A stretch of DNA of 36,757 nt, from positions 1 to 36,757 of the forward strand of contig PAPR01000069.1 in assembly GCA_002709085.1 (NCBI GenBank), in the 5' to 3' direction. The first letter of the stretch is position 1, and each line of letters starts with the position of its first letter. The notes below the pieces were generated by a model, which worked only from the letters and a program-made list of their open reading frames with translations, did no database searches and had not been told where the DNA came from. This stretch comes from Pseudooceanicola sp. (lineage in GTDB: Bacteria > Pseudomonadota > Alphaproteobacteria > Rhodobacterales > Rhodobacteraceae). The translations under genes were made by a program, and so were the position numbers. Of this stretch, positions 7,305 through 17,649 are shown one piece after another.

Positions 7305-8421
7305 AAAAACCCGGCGATTGGCTGTTGTCGCCTGCGGTCTAGCTGTCGCGGCCGCGGGCGTATCTGCCGCTATGCTGACCGGCGTCTCGGCCCAGCAAGC
7401 GAGCGAGGCCGCCGTCGCGACGCCGGTTGCCGCCGAGCCCGCACCAGACAGGCCGGTCACGGTCGAAGTGACCAATGCTCTCACGCGGGTGATTAATCAG
7501 TCGCGTTCAGTCGCGGGCCGTGTCGAACCTGCCCGGACGGTGGATATCGCGTTTCAGGTGCCGGGCCAGATTGTCACACTCGCCGTCGCGCCGGGGGACA
7601 GGATCCGCAAGGGCGACCTGATCGCAGAGCTTGACCAAGCCGATTTCGAACTGGCCGCGGATCGGGCGCAGGCCTCCCACGACCTTGCGAATTCGGAACT
7701 CAAGCGCGCCAGCAGCTTGGCCGAGCGCGGAATTGCAGCCGACTCGCGCCTGGACACGGCGCAAGCGCAATTCGCGCAAGCCGACGTCGCCCTTCGCGAG
7801 GCAGAGCGGCATCTGTCGCAGACCCGGATCGTCGCGCCCTTTGATGCGATCGTGGCGCGCACCTTTGTCGAGGAATTCGTCAACGTAACTTCAGCCGCGC
7901 CCGTCGCGCGCCTGCAGGACGCCAGCGAAATGCGGATCAAGATCTCCTTGCCCGAAGAGCTGGCGGCCGTCGCGCGGGCGGCGCCCGATGCCTTTGACAT
8001 CGCGGCGAGCTTTCCGGCTGTGCCACAATATTCCGCGCCGCTCACCCTGCGGTCCTTTACCACCGATGTGGATCCGACGGCGCAAACCTACGATGTGGAA
8101 ATGGCCATCACGGGGGATGTCGATCCCCGCCTCCTGCCCGGCATGACGGCGGATGTGCGCATTTCGACAACAGCCGGGAACGATCGTCAGCAGTCCGTGA
8201 TCGTTCCCGTTTCGGCGATCGACACGACGAGCCGAACCGTTCCCTCTGTCTGGATCTACGAGGAGGCCTCCAGCCAGGTAACGCGCAGAACGGTGCGTCT
8301 GGGACTTCCGATAGAAAATGAAATAATCGTTCTGGAAGGTCTGACCGGCGACGAGCTGGTCGTTTCGGGCGGCTGGTGGCGGCTCAGCGACAATCAAACC
8401 GTGGCGGTTTCGGGGCTTTGA
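7291..8421 (+). CDS. RND efflux periplasmic adaptor (membrane fusion protein)
   Basis: 376 residues. It links an inner-membrane RND pump to an outer-membrane channel. A hydrophobic N-terminal segment (about 9-32) is a signal peptide or anchor. A lipoyl/barrel-sandwich half follows (GQIVTLAVAPGDRIRKGDLI), then an Ala-rich helical hairpin (about 115-165), the second lipoyl half (VAPFDAIVARTFVEEF), a beta-barrel domain and a membrane-proximal domain ending GDELVVSGGWWRL. The start at 7291 overlaps the TetR 3' end; GAGG is about 11 nt upstream. The RND gene begins 32 nt after its stop. No lipobox is evident. Confidence 0.93.
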   Translation: MNSTRKTRRLAVVACGLAVAAAGVSAAMLTGVSAQQASEAAVATPVAAEPAPDRPVTVEVTNALTRVINQSRSVAGRVEPARTVDIAFQVPGQIVTLAVAPGDRIRKGDLIAELDQADFELAADRAQASHDLANSELKRASSLAERGIAADSRLDTAQAQFAQADVALREAERHLSQTRIVAPFDAIVARTFVEEFVNVTSAAPVARLQDASEMRIKISLPEELAAVARAAPDAFDIAASFPAVPQYSAPLTLRSFTTDVDPTAQTYDVEMAITGDVDPRLLPGMTADVRISTTAGNDRQQSVIVPVSAIDTTSRTVPSVWIYEEASSQVTRRTVRLGLPIENEIIVLEGLTGDELVVSGGWWRLSDNQTVAVSGL

Positions 8422-8453
8422 CCCCCGTTCTTTCGGCAGGACAAGAATAATTC

Positions 8454-11400
8454 ATGGCACTCAGCATCTCTCGCGCGAGCATCAAGCGACCTGTCGCGGT
8501 CTGGCTCACTATCATCTTTTGCCTTTTGGGGGGCTATTGGGGGCTGAATACCGTCGGTCGCCTTGAAGACCCGAGCTTCACGCTGAAAACGGCGCTCATC
8601 TTTGTGCCCTACCCCGGTGCCACGGCCATGGAGGTCGAAGAAGAAGTCACCGACGTCGTCGAAAACGCCCTGCAGCAGATGAAGCAACTCGACCGCGTCG
8701 AATCCAAGTCCATGCCGGGCATGGCGCAGGTCACGGTAGAGATCGAGATGACCTATGGTCCGGACGAGATTCCGCAGGTCTGGGACGAAATGCGCCGACG
8801 GGTCAGCGATCTGGCCGGAGAGCTTCCTGCGGGTGCCCGTCCGCCCATCATCAACGACGATTTCGGCGACGTCTACGGCATGTTCTACGCGGTGACGACC
8901 GAGGGGCTCAGCCCATCGGAGCAGCGCAAACTGGCCACCACACTGCGGCTGGGCTTGGTTACTGTCGATGGTGTCGCCAAGGTCGAGACCCTCGGCCTGA
9001 CCGAAGAGCAGATCACGATTGCGGTCCCATCGGTGCGCCTGACAGAGCTGGGCATTCCGCCGAACCAGCTCTTGGGTATTATCGCCGACGAAAACCAAGT
9101 GGTCTCCAATGGCGAGATCAGCGAAGGGCCGGCGCGTATCAGCCTTTCGGTTCCACCGGGATACGTCAGCCCCGAGGGCATCGGTGAGTTGCGGATCGGG
9201 GCCACCGGTGAGGTCGGGCAAGTCGCGATCTACGACATCGCCCATGTGATCCGCGAAGAAGCCGAACAGCCCAGCCAGGTGATCCGCCAAAACGGGACCC
9301 CCGCCTTTACTCTCGGCGTATCGGCCTTGACCAACCGCAACGTGGTCGAGGTGGGCGCGGCGGTTTCGGAGCAGATCGAAAAGCTAAAGGCCGACCTGCC
9401 GCAAGGCGTTGAAATCAATCCAATTTACGAGCAGCACAAAGTCGTGGACGAGGCGGTATCAAGCTTTCTCGTCAGCCTCGGTCAATCGGTCGCAATCGTC
9501 GTCGGCGCGCTGATGCTGACCATGGGCTGGCGCGCCGGTCTGGTGGTCGGTGCGACGCTCGGGCTGACCGTGTTTTCGACCCTGTTCTTCATGTCGGTCT
9601 TTGGCATCGCGATGGAGCGGATCAGCCTTGGCGCGTTGATCATCGCGATGGGGATGCTGGTGGACAACGCCATCGTCATCACCGAAGGGATGGTGATCGG
9701 CGTTGCCCGAGGCAAAAGCGCCGAAGACGCCGCCGCCGAAACCGAAAGCGCGACCTCGATCCCCCTGCTCGGCGCAACTGTCATCGGCATCATGGCGTTT
9801 TCCGGGATCGGGCTTTCGCCTGATGCGACGGGCGAATTCCTGTTCTCGCTCTTTGCCGTCATCGGCATTTCGCTGTTGATGAGCTGGGCGCTCGCCGTGA
9901 CCGTCACACCCTACCTCGGCAAGCTGCTGTTGCGCGCACCCAAGGAAGCCTCGGACGATCCCTACAAGGGTGCGTTCTACGGGGTTTACCGCCGGTTCCT
10001 GTGGTTGGCATTGCGCGCGCGCGTGCTTGTCGTACTCATCATTCTGGGGATTACCGTTGCGTCCGTCATGGCCTTTGGACAGGTCAAACAGGCCTTCTTT
10101 CCCGCCTCCAATACGCCGATCTTTTATGTCGAATTCCAGATGCCGCAGGGCACCGACATCAACACCACCGACGCAGAGATGGCGCGGCTGGAACAGATCG
10201 TCCTGACAGAGGAAAAGGTGACGGATGTGACCTCCCTCGTCGGGCGCGGTGCCAGCCGGTTCATGCTGACCTACAACCCAGAGCAGGCGGATTCGAGTTA
10301 CGGACAACTCATCGTTCGGGTCTCCGACGCCGAGGCGATCCCGGCGATTGCGGGACGGCTGAACGATATGCTGCCGGCCGAATTTCCCCACGCCCTGATC
10401 CGGGTCGAGGAAATCGTCTTTGGTCCGCCGGCGGGGGCCGACGTGGCCGTGCGTTTCTCGGGTCCGGACCCGGTCACGCTGCGCCAGCTCGCGGATGACG
10501 CCATCAAGGTTTACGACGACGCGGGCACCATCACCAATCCCCGCACGAACTGGCGGCAGCGCGAAATCCTCGTCGAGCCCATCGTCGATGAATCGCGAAT
10601 GCGGGTTGCCGGTGCGATGCGCGGCGCGATTGGCGACACCGTGCAATTCGGGACCTCCGGCCTGCGCGTGGGCGAGTTGCGCGAAGGCGATGAGGTGGTC
10701 CCGATCTACCTGCGCCTGCCCGAGAACGAGCGAGGCGGCATTGCCCACCTCCGCGACCTGTCGGTCTGGTCCGACGGCGCGCAAACCTACGTGCCCATGG
10801 CCAACCTTGTGGAGCGGTTCGAGCCGCGCCTCGTCGAGGCCCTGATCCATCGGCGCGACCGGGAAAGAACGCTTATGGTCTATGGCGGGGCCCGCAACGA
10901 CCTGACCGCGGACGAAGCCTTTCGCAGTATCCGCGCCGAGATTGAGGCTATCCCGCTTCCCAACGGCTACAAGATGGAATGGGGCGGCGAATACGAGAGT
11001 GCGCAGATGGCTCAGGAAAGCCTCGGCAAGCAGCTTCCCATCGGTTTCCTGGTGATGCTGACGATCTCGATCCTGATGTTCAACAAGGTTCGCCAGCCGC
11101 TCATCCTGTGGCTTGTTGTTCCGATGTCTGTGACCGGTATGGTTCTGGGCCTGCTGTTCACAGGCCTGCCCTTCACCTTCACGGCCCTGCTCGGCTTCCT
11201 GTCGCTGTCTGGTATGCTGATGAAGAATGCCATTGTTCTCGTCGAGGAGATCGACCTGCAACGGGCGCAGGGCGTTCCGGATTACAAAGCGGTGATGGAT
11301 GGGTCGGTCAGTCGTCTGCGCCCGGTGGTTCTGGCGGCGGGCACGACGATCTTTGGGATGATCCCGCTTTTGCCGGATGCCTTCTTTGCCTCGATGGCGG

Positions 11401-11495
11401 TGACGATCATGGGCGGGCTTGCCTTTGCGTCGGTGCTGACGCTTGTGGCGGTGCCGGTGCTCTACGCGCTCTTCTTCCGCATCCATCCGCAATAG
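8454..11495 (+). CDS. RND-family efflux transporter, inner-membrane subunit
   Basis: 1013 residues, typical for an AcrB-like proton/drug antiporter. The first membrane helix is at about 15-35, a large periplasmic loop follows, then helices 2-6 (about 340-490), a second loop and helices 8-12 (about 860-1005). The TM4 motif reads GMLVDNAIVITEG, so the usual Asp-Asp pair is Asp-Asn; the TM10 lysine is present in GMLMKNAIVLVEE. It should extrude small molecules together with the upstream adaptor. No outer-membrane factor is encoded nearby, so a TolC-like channel elsewhere must be used. Substrates cannot be predicted. Confidence 0.95.
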   Translation: MALSISRASIKRPVAVWLTIIFCLLGGYWGLNTVGRLEDPSFTLKTALIFVPYPGATAMEVEEEVTDVVENALQQMKQLDRVESKSMPGMAQVTVEIEMTYGPDEIPQVWDEMRRRVSDLAGELPAGARPPIINDDFGDVYGMFYAVTTEGLSPSEQRKLATTLRLGLVTVDGVAKVETLGLTEEQITIAVPSVRLTELGIPPNQLLGIIADENQVVSNGEISEGPARISLSVPPGYVSPEGIGELRIGATGEVGQVAIYDIAHVIREEAEQPSQVIRQNGTPAFTLGVSALTNRNVVEVGAAVSEQIEKLKADLPQGVEINPIYEQHKVVDEAVSSFLVSLGQSVAIVVGALMLTMGWRAGLVVGATLGLTVFSTLFFMSVFGIAMERISLGALIIAMGMLVDNAIVITEGMVIGVARGKSAEDAAAETESATSIPLLGATVIGIMAFSGIGLSPDATGEFLFSLFAVIGISLLMSWALAVTVTPYLGKLLLRAPKEASDDPYKGAFYGVYRRFLWLALRARVLVVLIILGITVASVMAFGQVKQAFFPASNTPIFYVEFQMPQGTDINTTDAEMARLEQIVLTEEKVTDVTSLVGRGASRFMLTYNPEQADSSYGQLIVRVSDAEAIPAIAGRLNDMLPAEFPHALIRVEEIVFGPPAGADVAVRFSGPDPVTLRQLADDAIKVYDDAGTITNPRTNWRQREILVEPIVDESRMRVAGAMRGAIGDTVQFGTSGLRVGELREGDEVVPIYLRLPENERGGIAHLRDLSVWSDGAQTYVPMANLVERFEPRLVEALIHRRDRERTLMVYGGARNDLTADEAFRSIRAEIEAIPLPNGYKMEWGGEYESAQMAQESLGKQLPIGFLVMLTISILMFNKVRQPLILWLVVPMSVTGMVLGLLFTGLPFTFTALLGFLSLSGMLMKNAIVLVEEIDLQRAQGVPDYKAVMDGSVSRLRPVVLAAGTTIFGMIPLLPDAFFASMAVTIMGGLAFASVLTLVAVPVLYALFFRIHPQ

Positions 11496-11825
11496 GGCTG
11501 CACTGGTCTGGGAGAATGTGGGTCGCCGGGACGGGTGGCTTGGGTGCTGACCTGCCGGGTCGGACGGCCTATGAGCCTGCAGTCAGCCCGAGTCTAACGA
11601 AGACGATGGATCTGGTCGCAGATCACACCCGGCGGCGGCGATTGCGCAGAAAGGCCGAAGGCGGCGCGGCGATGACCCTTTGACTGCGCGTATGGGGGCC
11701 GTCTTCGGGGCCGTGAGGTTGGGGGACCCGCTTATTCGCGTACCCTGCCCCGCCTTTTGGCTGGTCCCCAGGCTTGCTCCTCTAACGTCAGCGACCGATG
11801 CGGCACATTTCGCATCACGCGGGGA
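11496..11825. other. non-coding stretch after the first RND operon
   Basis: About 330 bp with no supportable gene. The frames that cross it are shadows or very short and Arg-rich. No clear stem-loop plus T-run terminator was seen after the RND stop. Confidence 0.5.
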
Positions 11826-11865
11826 TTGACAGTCAGCTCGAACTTACTACATACCGACGGTCGGT
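11826..11865 (+). promoter_or_regulatory. promoter with overlapping TetR-type operator (second module)
   Basis: A perfect -35 box, TTGACA (11826-11831), is followed after 16 nt by TACATA (11848-11853). The palindrome ACCGACGGTCGGT (11853-11865) is a perfect inverted repeat of 6-bp arms around one central base and starts at the -10 box. This is a textbook arrangement for repression by the TetR protein encoded 34 nt downstream. Confidence 0.65.
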
Positions 11866-11898
11866 CTTTAATGTGATCCCTTTTCCCGCGAGGCGACA

Positions 11899-12651
11899 AT
11901 GCAGCAAAATACCAAGGCCCCATCGGGCGAAACGAGTGGTACCCAGCGTCGTGTGCGGATGTCTCCCCAAGCGCGTCGGGCGCAGATCCTCGACGCGGCG
12001 CAGCGTTTATTCTTTGAGCGGGGCTGGGACGGCGTAACCCTCTCCGATGTGATCACGTTGGCCGGTATCTCCAAGGGTGGCTTTTATCATCATTTCATCG
12101 CCAAGGAGGACCTGCTCGACGGAATCGTCAGTCGATTCACCGCTCAGGCCATGGAGAACACGGCAGAGGCCTGCGCCGTACCGGATGGCGACGCGCTCGC
12201 GCGCTTCAATGCCTTTATCGCCGCGACAAACCGGTGGAAGGCCGAGCGCGGCCCCGAACTTCGCTTCTTTCTCGATGTTATGCTGCGACCGGGCAACGAT
12301 CTCTTGGTTCAGCGCATCTTCGCCGCCTCCACCGAGGCGACGCTGCCGATCCTGCGCCAGATGATCGATGCGGGAATTCGCGAGGGTCAATTTGATGTGC
12401 CGGACGCCGGTCTTGTGGCGGAGTCGATCCTGGCGCTGTCCCAGGGGCGCCGCGCCCTGCTGCGCGAAGCGATCGCCGCTGCCGATGCCGGCAATCTCGA
12501 CCGGGCGACAGGGATGCTCAGCGACAGGATGACTGCCGAGGGGCGGCTGATCGACCGGCTGCTTGGCCTGCCGCCGGGCAGTGTCGTCCTGACCGACCCC
12601 GACGAATACAGCCGGATGCTGGGTGCAATGACCAGACCAAGGGACGATTGA
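11899..12651 (+). CDS. TetR/AcrR-family transcriptional regulator (second RND module)
   Basis: 250 residues, long for the family because of a ~20-residue Ser/Thr-rich N-terminus and a C-terminal extension. The DNA-binding domain (about 21-70) contains [20 protein letters not shown] followed by [17 protein letters not shown]. The ligand domain covers about 75-215. The GAGGCG upstream of the ATG is a plausible ribosome binding site. A promoter with an overlapping palindrome lies just upstream, supporting autoregulation. It is followed at 437 bp by the adaptor and pump genes, its likely targets. The inducer is unknown. Confidence 0.9.
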   Translation: MQQNTKAPSGETSGTQRRVRMSPQARRAQILDAAQRLFFERGWDGVTLSDVITLAGISKGGFYHHFIAKEDLLDGIVSRFTAQAMENTAEACAVPDGDALARFNAFIAATNRWKAERGPELRFFLDVMLRPGNDLLVQRIFAASTEATLPILRQMIDAGIREGQFDVPDAGLVAESILALSQGRRALLREAIAAADAGNLDRATGMLSDRMTAEGRLIDRLLGLPPGSVVLTDPDEYSRMLGAMTRPRDD

Positions 12652-12701
12652 ACGAACCGACGTCTACCAAACAATGATCAACCGAGTATGAAGGCCACGC
12701 A

Positions 12702-12983
12702 ATGCTGACCGCCAAGCACCACAAGCCGAACCTCAACGCGCTGACCGTTCGCGACGTTGTTCATGAGCGCCTTATCGCGACGACAGAGCGTGAACTGACG
12801 CCGGCCCCGAAAGGCGACGGCCCGTTATGTCTGATCCTGCGGACCGAGAAACGGAAAAATCCGGAGCCCGACGTGCGGGCGGAGGGCATGATCCCGCCCA
12901 TGGGACCGCCCTTGCCCTCCGACGTGCGCCCCCGTGCGCTGAAGCAAACGGCAACCGCCCGCGAGTGGGTGGGCTGGGCCTGA
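12702..12983 (+). CDS. doubtful small ORF between TetR and adaptor genes
   Basis: A possible 93-residue protein starting at an ATG with GAAGG about 8 nt upstream. The first ~35 residues look protein-like (NLNALTVRDVVHERLIATTE), whereas the rest is Pro/Arg-rich and shadowed by equally long frames on both strands. It matches no family I know. An inverted repeat, GGAGGGCA (12881-12888) and TGCCCTCC (12913-12920), lies inside it. If it is not a gene, 12652-13088 is a 437-bp leader of the adaptor-pump operon. Confidence 0.2.
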   Translation: MLTAKHHKPNLNALTVRDVVHERLIATTERELTPAPKGDGPLCLILRTEKRKNPEPDVRAEGMIPPMGPPLPSDVRPRALKQTATAREWVGWA

Positions 12984-13088
12984 AACTCTGCGGGTGGCCC
13001 GTTGGCCGACCCGATCCATGCGACCCGGCGCCGGACCCTCAAGACCTAGGCCGTCGCGCAATCGAGACCTGATTTTCGGAGGCGGCCC

Positions 13089-14324
13089 ATGAGCGCGCGC
13101 AAACCAACGACCGAGACCACCACACAGCCCAAACCTGATTGGGCCATGAGTAAACGCGAGGAGAAGCGCGCGCGCATGGACCGCGAGGGGCTGGCGCGCA
13201 AGCGACGCAAGTGGCCTTGGTTCGTTCTCGTCCTGCTGATCGCGGCCGGTGCGGGCTATTATTACTATATCACCGAGGTCGCGCCGACGGCGGACGCCTC
13301 ATCTGAAACGCCAGCCGAACAGGCCGAGCCGGTGATGCAGGTCAACCGGCAGGAACTCTCGGTTCTGGCGCCGCAAACCTTGCAACAGACCATTCGCGTG
13401 ATCGGCACCATCGCACCGGCGCGTCAGGCGCAACTTTCGGCTCAGGTGAGCGGGCGAATTGAAACGGTTCGGGTGCAGCCCGGCGATTCAGTCTCCAAAG
13501 GCGACGTGCTGGCACAGATCGACGTCGAGACCCTGACGTTGGAGCTACAGCAAGCCCGCAGCAACGCAGATTCCGCGCGCGCCCAGCTAAGTCTGGCCAG
13601 CGTGCAACTGGAACGGGCGCAGCAACTGATAGATCGGGGCGTCAGCACCACGTCGAGCCTTGATGAGGCCCAGAGCACCGTCGCGCAGTTGCGCGCCAGC
13701 CTCAGCGCGCTGGAGGATCAGGTCGCGGGTGCGGAACTGCGGTTGCGCAACGCAACCGTCCGCGCGCCCTATGACGGCGTGATCTCGGCGCGGGCGGCGG
13801 AACCCGGGCAATATGTCTCGATCGGCGCGCCGCTCGTCACGGTCGTCGATCTGACGAAGGTCGAGATGCGGGCGAGCGCCGCAGTAGGCTCGGGCGCATT
13901 GCTGGAGCGCGGTCAGACCGTTGCGATCCGCGTCGATGGCATCCCCGGTCAAACCTTCGAGGGGATTGTCGCCCGTATCAATCCCGTGGCCGAAGAGGGC
14001 ACACGCACGATCCCGGTCTATGTGCAGGTCGATAACGCGGACGGCGTCCTGCTGGGCGGCATGTTCGGCGTCGGACAGATCGTGGTCAAAGAGGCACCGG
14101 GTTCGCTCGCCGTCCCTGCGGAGGCCCTGCGGGAGGACGCGGAGGGACATCACCTCTTGCAGATCGCGGAGGGTCGGCTGGTACGCCGACCCGTCGAGAC
14201 GGACGGCGACTGGGCCGGCGGGCTGACGCGCATCATCAGCGGTGTTGAGGCCGGGCAGACTGTTGTGACCGCCCCCTTGCCGTCCCTCACCGACGGCGAT
14301 GCCGTCGAAATCGTCGAGGATTGA
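13089..14324 (+). CDS. RND efflux periplasmic adaptor (second module)
   Basis: 411 residues with a good ribosome binding site (GGAGG, 8 nt spacer). A basic cytoplasmic N-terminus of about 40 residues is followed by one membrane anchor (about 43-62). Next come the barrel-sandwich half (GRIETVRVQPGDSVSKGDVL), a Gln/Ala-rich coiled-coil hairpin (about 145-215), the second lipoyl half (RAPYDGVISARAAEPGQYV), a beta-barrel and a membrane-proximal domain. It differs from the first adaptor in carrying a long charged N-terminal tail. The pump gene starts 4 nt after its stop, so the two are cotranscribed. Confidence 0.94.
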   Translation: MSARKPTTETTTQPKPDWAMSKREEKRARMDREGLARKRRKWPWFVLVLLIAAGAGYYYYITEVAPTADASSETPAEQAEPVMQVNRQELSVLAPQTLQQTIRVIGTIAPARQAQLSAQVSGRIETVRVQPGDSVSKGDVLAQIDVETLTLELQQARSNADSARAQLSLASVQLERAQQLIDRGVSTTSSLDEAQSTVAQLRASLSALEDQVAGAELRLRNATVRAPYDGVISARAAEPGQYVSIGAPLVTVVDLTKVEMRASAAVGSGALLERGQTVAIRVDGIPGQTFEGIVARINPVAEEGTRTIPVYVQVDNADGVLLGGMFGVGQIVVKEAPGSLAVPAEALREDAEGHHLLQIAEGRLVRRPVETDGDWAGGLTRIISGVEAGQTVVTAPLPSLTDGDAVEIVED

Positions 14325-14328
14325 GGCC

Positions 14329-17300
14329 ATGTTCCTGACCCGCATCAGCGTCAATGCCCCCGTCTTTGCGACGATGATCATGGCCGCCCTCATGGTCATC
14401 GGCAGCTATTCCTTCATGCGACTGCCGATTGAGCAATTGCCGGATGTCGATTTCCCCGTCGTCGCCGTCGTGGTGAGCTATCCCGGCGCCGCCCCCGAGG
14501 CGGTCGAGAGCGACATTATCGAACCCATCGAGGAATCGGTGAACACGATCAGCGGCATCGACTACATCCAGGCGACCGCCCGTGCAGGCGAGGCCCTTGT
14601 GATCCTGTTCTTCGAGATGGACGTCGATAGCGCGACCGCCATGCAGGAGGTTCGCGACCGTTTGGGCACCATTCAGGCGGGGTTTCCCGAGAATGCTAAC
14701 GATCCGCTCTTGTTCAAGTTCGATCCGGCCGAGCAGCCGATCGTTTCGCTGGCGGTCAGCTCTCAGACCATGTCGCTGCGCGATCTGACCGCCTTGACCG
14801 AAGATGTGGTGGAGCCGCGGCTCTCGTCCATCCAGGGGGTTGGCCGCGCCTCGGTCGTGGGTGGCATTCCGCGCCAGCTGAACGTGTTGATCGACCCCGA
14901 CCGCCTGTCCGCCTTTGGGGTTGGTGTCGGCGAAGTCACCGCCGCACTTGGACAGGACAACCAGGATCTGCCGGCGGGCTCCATCGAGCAGGGGCTGGCA
15001 GTCCAGTCGATCCAGGTCGAGGGCCGGATCGAGAACGCGGTGGATTTCCTCGATATCATCGTCGCGCGGCGCGGCGGTCAGCCGGTCCGGTTGCGCGACG
15101 TCGCCACGGTGGTCGATGGCGAGGCCGAACCCGAAAGCATCGCGCTGCTGAACGGCCAGGCGGCACTGGCAGTGGATGTGGTCAAGACCCAGGGCTCCAA
15201 CACTGTCGAGGTCGCCGAAGCCATCCGTCATGCCGTGGTGGAGCTGATGGCTGGCGAGCTTCCCGAAGATGTCTCGGTCGAGATCGTGCGCGACAACGCC
15301 GTGGCCGTCGAGGAAAGCTACGAAGGTGTGCAGAGCATGATGATCGAAGGGGCAGCCCTCGCGGTGCTCATCGTCTTTTTGTTCCTCAATTCGTGGCGCT
15401 CTACTGTCATCACGGGTCTCACGTTGCCGATCTCGGTGATTGGCACGATGACAGTCCTTTATTTTCTGGGTTTCACGCTCAACATCATGACCTTGCTGGC
15501 GCTCAGCCTCGCAATCGGGCTCTTGATCGACGACGCCATCGTGGTGCGCGAGAACATCATGCGCCACCTGCACATGGGCAAGTCGCATCGGCAGGCGGCG
15601 CTTGAGGGCACCAACGAGATCGGTCTCGCGGTGCTCGCCACCACGCTCTCTATCGTTGCCGTGTTCCTGCCGGTGGCCTTCATGGAAGGGATCATCGGCA
15701 AGTTCTTCCTGCAATTCGGCGTCACCGTGTCGGTAGCGGTGCTGATCTCGCTCTTCGTGGCCTTTACCCTCGATCCGATGATGTCATCCGTCTGGTACGA
15801 CCCGGCAGGCGAGCCAAATGTTAAACGTGGCCCGGTGGGGCGGGTCGTGGCGCAGTTCGGGCGGTTCTTTGACTGGCTGAGTAAGGGCTACCGAGGGCTT
15901 CTGCGCTGGAGCCTGCGTCACAGGATCACCACGTTGGGGGTGGCCCTCGCGGCCTTTGTCGGCAGCTTCTTTCTGGTGCCCTTCGTCGGGGTCGAATTCG
16001 CGCCGGCGGTCGATAACAGCGAGTTTCAGGTTCAGGTCGAAACGCCGGTGGGCTCCTCGCTTGACTATACCTCGACCAAGCTGCGTCAGGTCGACCGGGT
16101 GCTGCGCGAATTTCCCGAGGTGACGGGCACTTATGCCACCATCGCGGGCGCGGGCTCTGACGGGCAGAACAGCGCCACACTCGCCGTGTCGATGGTCAGC
16201 GCGTCGGAACGTTCGCGCAGCCCCCAGGAGATGACGTTGCCGGTGCGCGAAGCGCTGATGGCAATCCCCGGCATCGACGTCACTATCGGCGCGGCTGGTG
16301 GGTTGGGCGGCGTTTCGGCACCCGTGCAGATCAACATCTACGGCGATAACCTCGACGTGCTCGGGCCACTGTCGGATCGTCTGGTGCGCGCCCTGCAGAC
16401 CATCGATGGATTGGAAGACGTCGCCTCCAGCCTCGACGCCGCACAGCCGGTCCTGGGCGTTCGCATCAACCGCGAAGCGGCCAGCGATCTCGGCGTTTCA
16501 CTGCAACAGATCGGCGCGACCCTACGTCCGATGCTGGGCGGCGACGACGTGAGCGACTGGACTTCGCCTGACGGGCGCAGCTTTACCGTCACCGTGCGTC
16601 TTCCCGAAGAGATGCGCCACGACACCGATGTGTTGCGTGCGCTTCCTGTCGCCCAAAGCGGCGGCACCGGTATGGTCCGACTGGATCAGGTGGCTGATAT
16701 CGTGCAGTCCTACGGCCCTTCCGAGATCCTGCGGCGCGACCTGTCGCGACAGGTATTGGTCAGTGCCAATCTGTCGGGTCTGACCCTTGGGGACGTGATG
16801 CCCGAGGTGCAGGCCGCGATGGACGCGCTCGACCTTCCCACGGGCTACCGGGTCAGCGCGGGCGGCGACGCCGAGCAACTGGCCGAGACGGCCTCGGCGG
16901 CGGGATCCGCGCTGTTGCTCGCGGTGATCTTCATCTACCTCGTGCTGGCCTCCCAGTTCGGCAGCTTCCTCCAACCCATCGCCATCATGGCCGCCCTGCC
17001 CCTGGCGCTGGTGGGCGTGATGCTGGGCCTGATGGTGGGCGGCTCGACGCTGAATATGTTCTCGATGATCGGGTTCATCATGCTGATGGGGCTCGTGGTA
17101 AAGAACGCCATCCTGCTGGTGGACAACGCCAACCAGCATGTCCGCGAGGAGGGTATGCATCTTTATGACGCGCTCTTGGAGGCCGGTTCGACCCGCTTTC
17201 GCCCCATCATCATGACGACGCTGGCGATGATCTTTGGCATGCTGCCGCTGGCGCTCAATATCCACGAGGGCTCGGGCCAGAATGCTCCGATGGCGCATGC

Positions 17301-17457
17301 CGTGATCGGGGGATTGATCTCTTCGACGATCCTCACACTGGTGGTGGTGCCGGTGGTGCTGACCTATGTCGACAGCTTTGGCAAGATGGCAAGCCGCTGG
17401 CTGCCGACCGGGCCGGACGTCGCGACAAAGGACGCCTTGAGCGAAAAGAGGGGCTGA
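14329..17457 (+). CDS. RND-family efflux transporter, HAE-1-like inner-membrane subunit
   Basis: 1042 residues; the start at 14329 is used because GAGG lies a few nt upstream and [18 protein letters not shown] is the normal N-terminus. The fold has twelve helices and two periplasmic loops. TM4 carries the standard proton-relay pair ([12 protein letters not shown]) and TM10 the lysine ([14 protein letters not shown]). The N-terminal [13 protein letters not shown] motif is typical of MdtB/AcrB-like pumps. It is predicted to export hydrophobic or amphiphilic compounds with the preceding adaptor. No outer-membrane factor gene follows; the convergent serB ends 192 bp downstream. Confidence 0.95.
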   Translation: MFLTRISVNAPVFATMIMAALMVIGSYSFMRLPIEQLPDVDFPVVAVVVSYPGAAPEAVESDIIEPIEESVNTISGIDYIQATARAGEALVILFFEMDVDSATAMQEVRDRLGTIQAGFPENANDPLLFKFDPAEQPIVSLAVSSQTMSLRDLTALTEDVVEPRLSSIQGVGRASVVGGIPRQLNVLIDPDRLSAFGVGVGEVTAALGQDNQDLPAGSIEQGLAVQSIQVEGRIENAVDFLDIIVARRGGQPVRLRDVATVVDGEAEPESIALLNGQAALAVDVVKTQGSNTVEVAEAIRHAVVELMAGELPEDVSVEIVRDNAVAVEESYEGVQSMMIEGAALAVLIVFLFLNSWRSTVITGLTLPISVIGTMTVLYFLGFTLNIMTLLALSLAIGLLIDDAIVVRENIMRHLHMGKSHRQAALEGTNEIGLAVLATTLSIVAVFLPVAFMEGIIGKFFLQFGVTVSVAVLISLFVAFTLDPMMSSVWYDPAGEPNVKRGPVGRVVAQFGRFFDWLSKGYRGLLRWSLRHRITTLGVALAAFVGSFFLVPFVGVEFAPAVDNSEFQVQVETPVGSSLDYTSTKLRQVDRVLREFPEVTGTYATIAGAGSDGQNSATLAVSMVSASERSRSPQEMTLPVREALMAIPGIDVTIGAAGGLGGVSAPVQINIYGDNLDVLGPLSDRLVRALQTIDGLEDVASSLDAAQPVLGVRINREAASDLGVSLQQIGATLRPMLGGDDVSDWTSPDGRSFTVTVRLPEEMRHDTDVLRALPVAQSGGTGMVRLDQVADIVQSYGPSEILRRDLSRQVLVSANLSGLTLGDVMPEVQAAMDALDLPTGYRVSAGGDAEQLAETASAAGSALLLAVIFIYLVLASQFGSFLQPIAIMAALPLALVGVMLGLMVGGSTLNMFSMIGFIMLMGLVVKNAILLVDNANQHVREEGMHLYDALLEAGSTRFRPIIMTTLAMIFGMLPLALNIHEGSGQNAPMAHAVIGGLISSTILTLVVVPVVLTYVDSFGKMASRWLPTGPDVATKDALSEKRG

Positions 17458-17596
17458 AATGTCACCCTGTTGGGCGCGCCCGGTTCTCTGACAGCTGGGC
17501 GGCAGTAGCCGCGCCTAGCTTTTGGGGCCACGGAAAGGACTGGGCATGGCACCCCTGCCCTCCGCCCAGGCCGCGCGCACCGTGAACAGAGACGGA

Positions 17597-17631
17597 GATA
17601 TCGCAGGCGGACCCAACCGCGGCTCGATATC
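17597..17631. terminator. possible bidirectional terminator hairpin
   Basis: GATATCG (17597-17603) and CGATATC (17625-17631) form a 7-bp stem with an inner GCGG/CCGC helix. It lies in the 192-bp gap between the convergent RND gene and serB, about 19 nt past the serB stop. Neither side has a T-run, so termination is inferred from position only. Confidence 0.4.
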
Positions 17632-17649
17632 CCCCGCCAAGAACAGATA

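Noticed and set aside
9459..11492. 677-codon minus-strand ORF inside the first RND gene
   Set aside because: It is a GC-skew shadow: rich in His/Arg/Gln/Asp with no domain, directly opposite a well-conserved gene.
14287..15714. 475-codon minus-strand ORF inside the second RND gene
   Set aside because: Same shadow composition and no recognisable motif.
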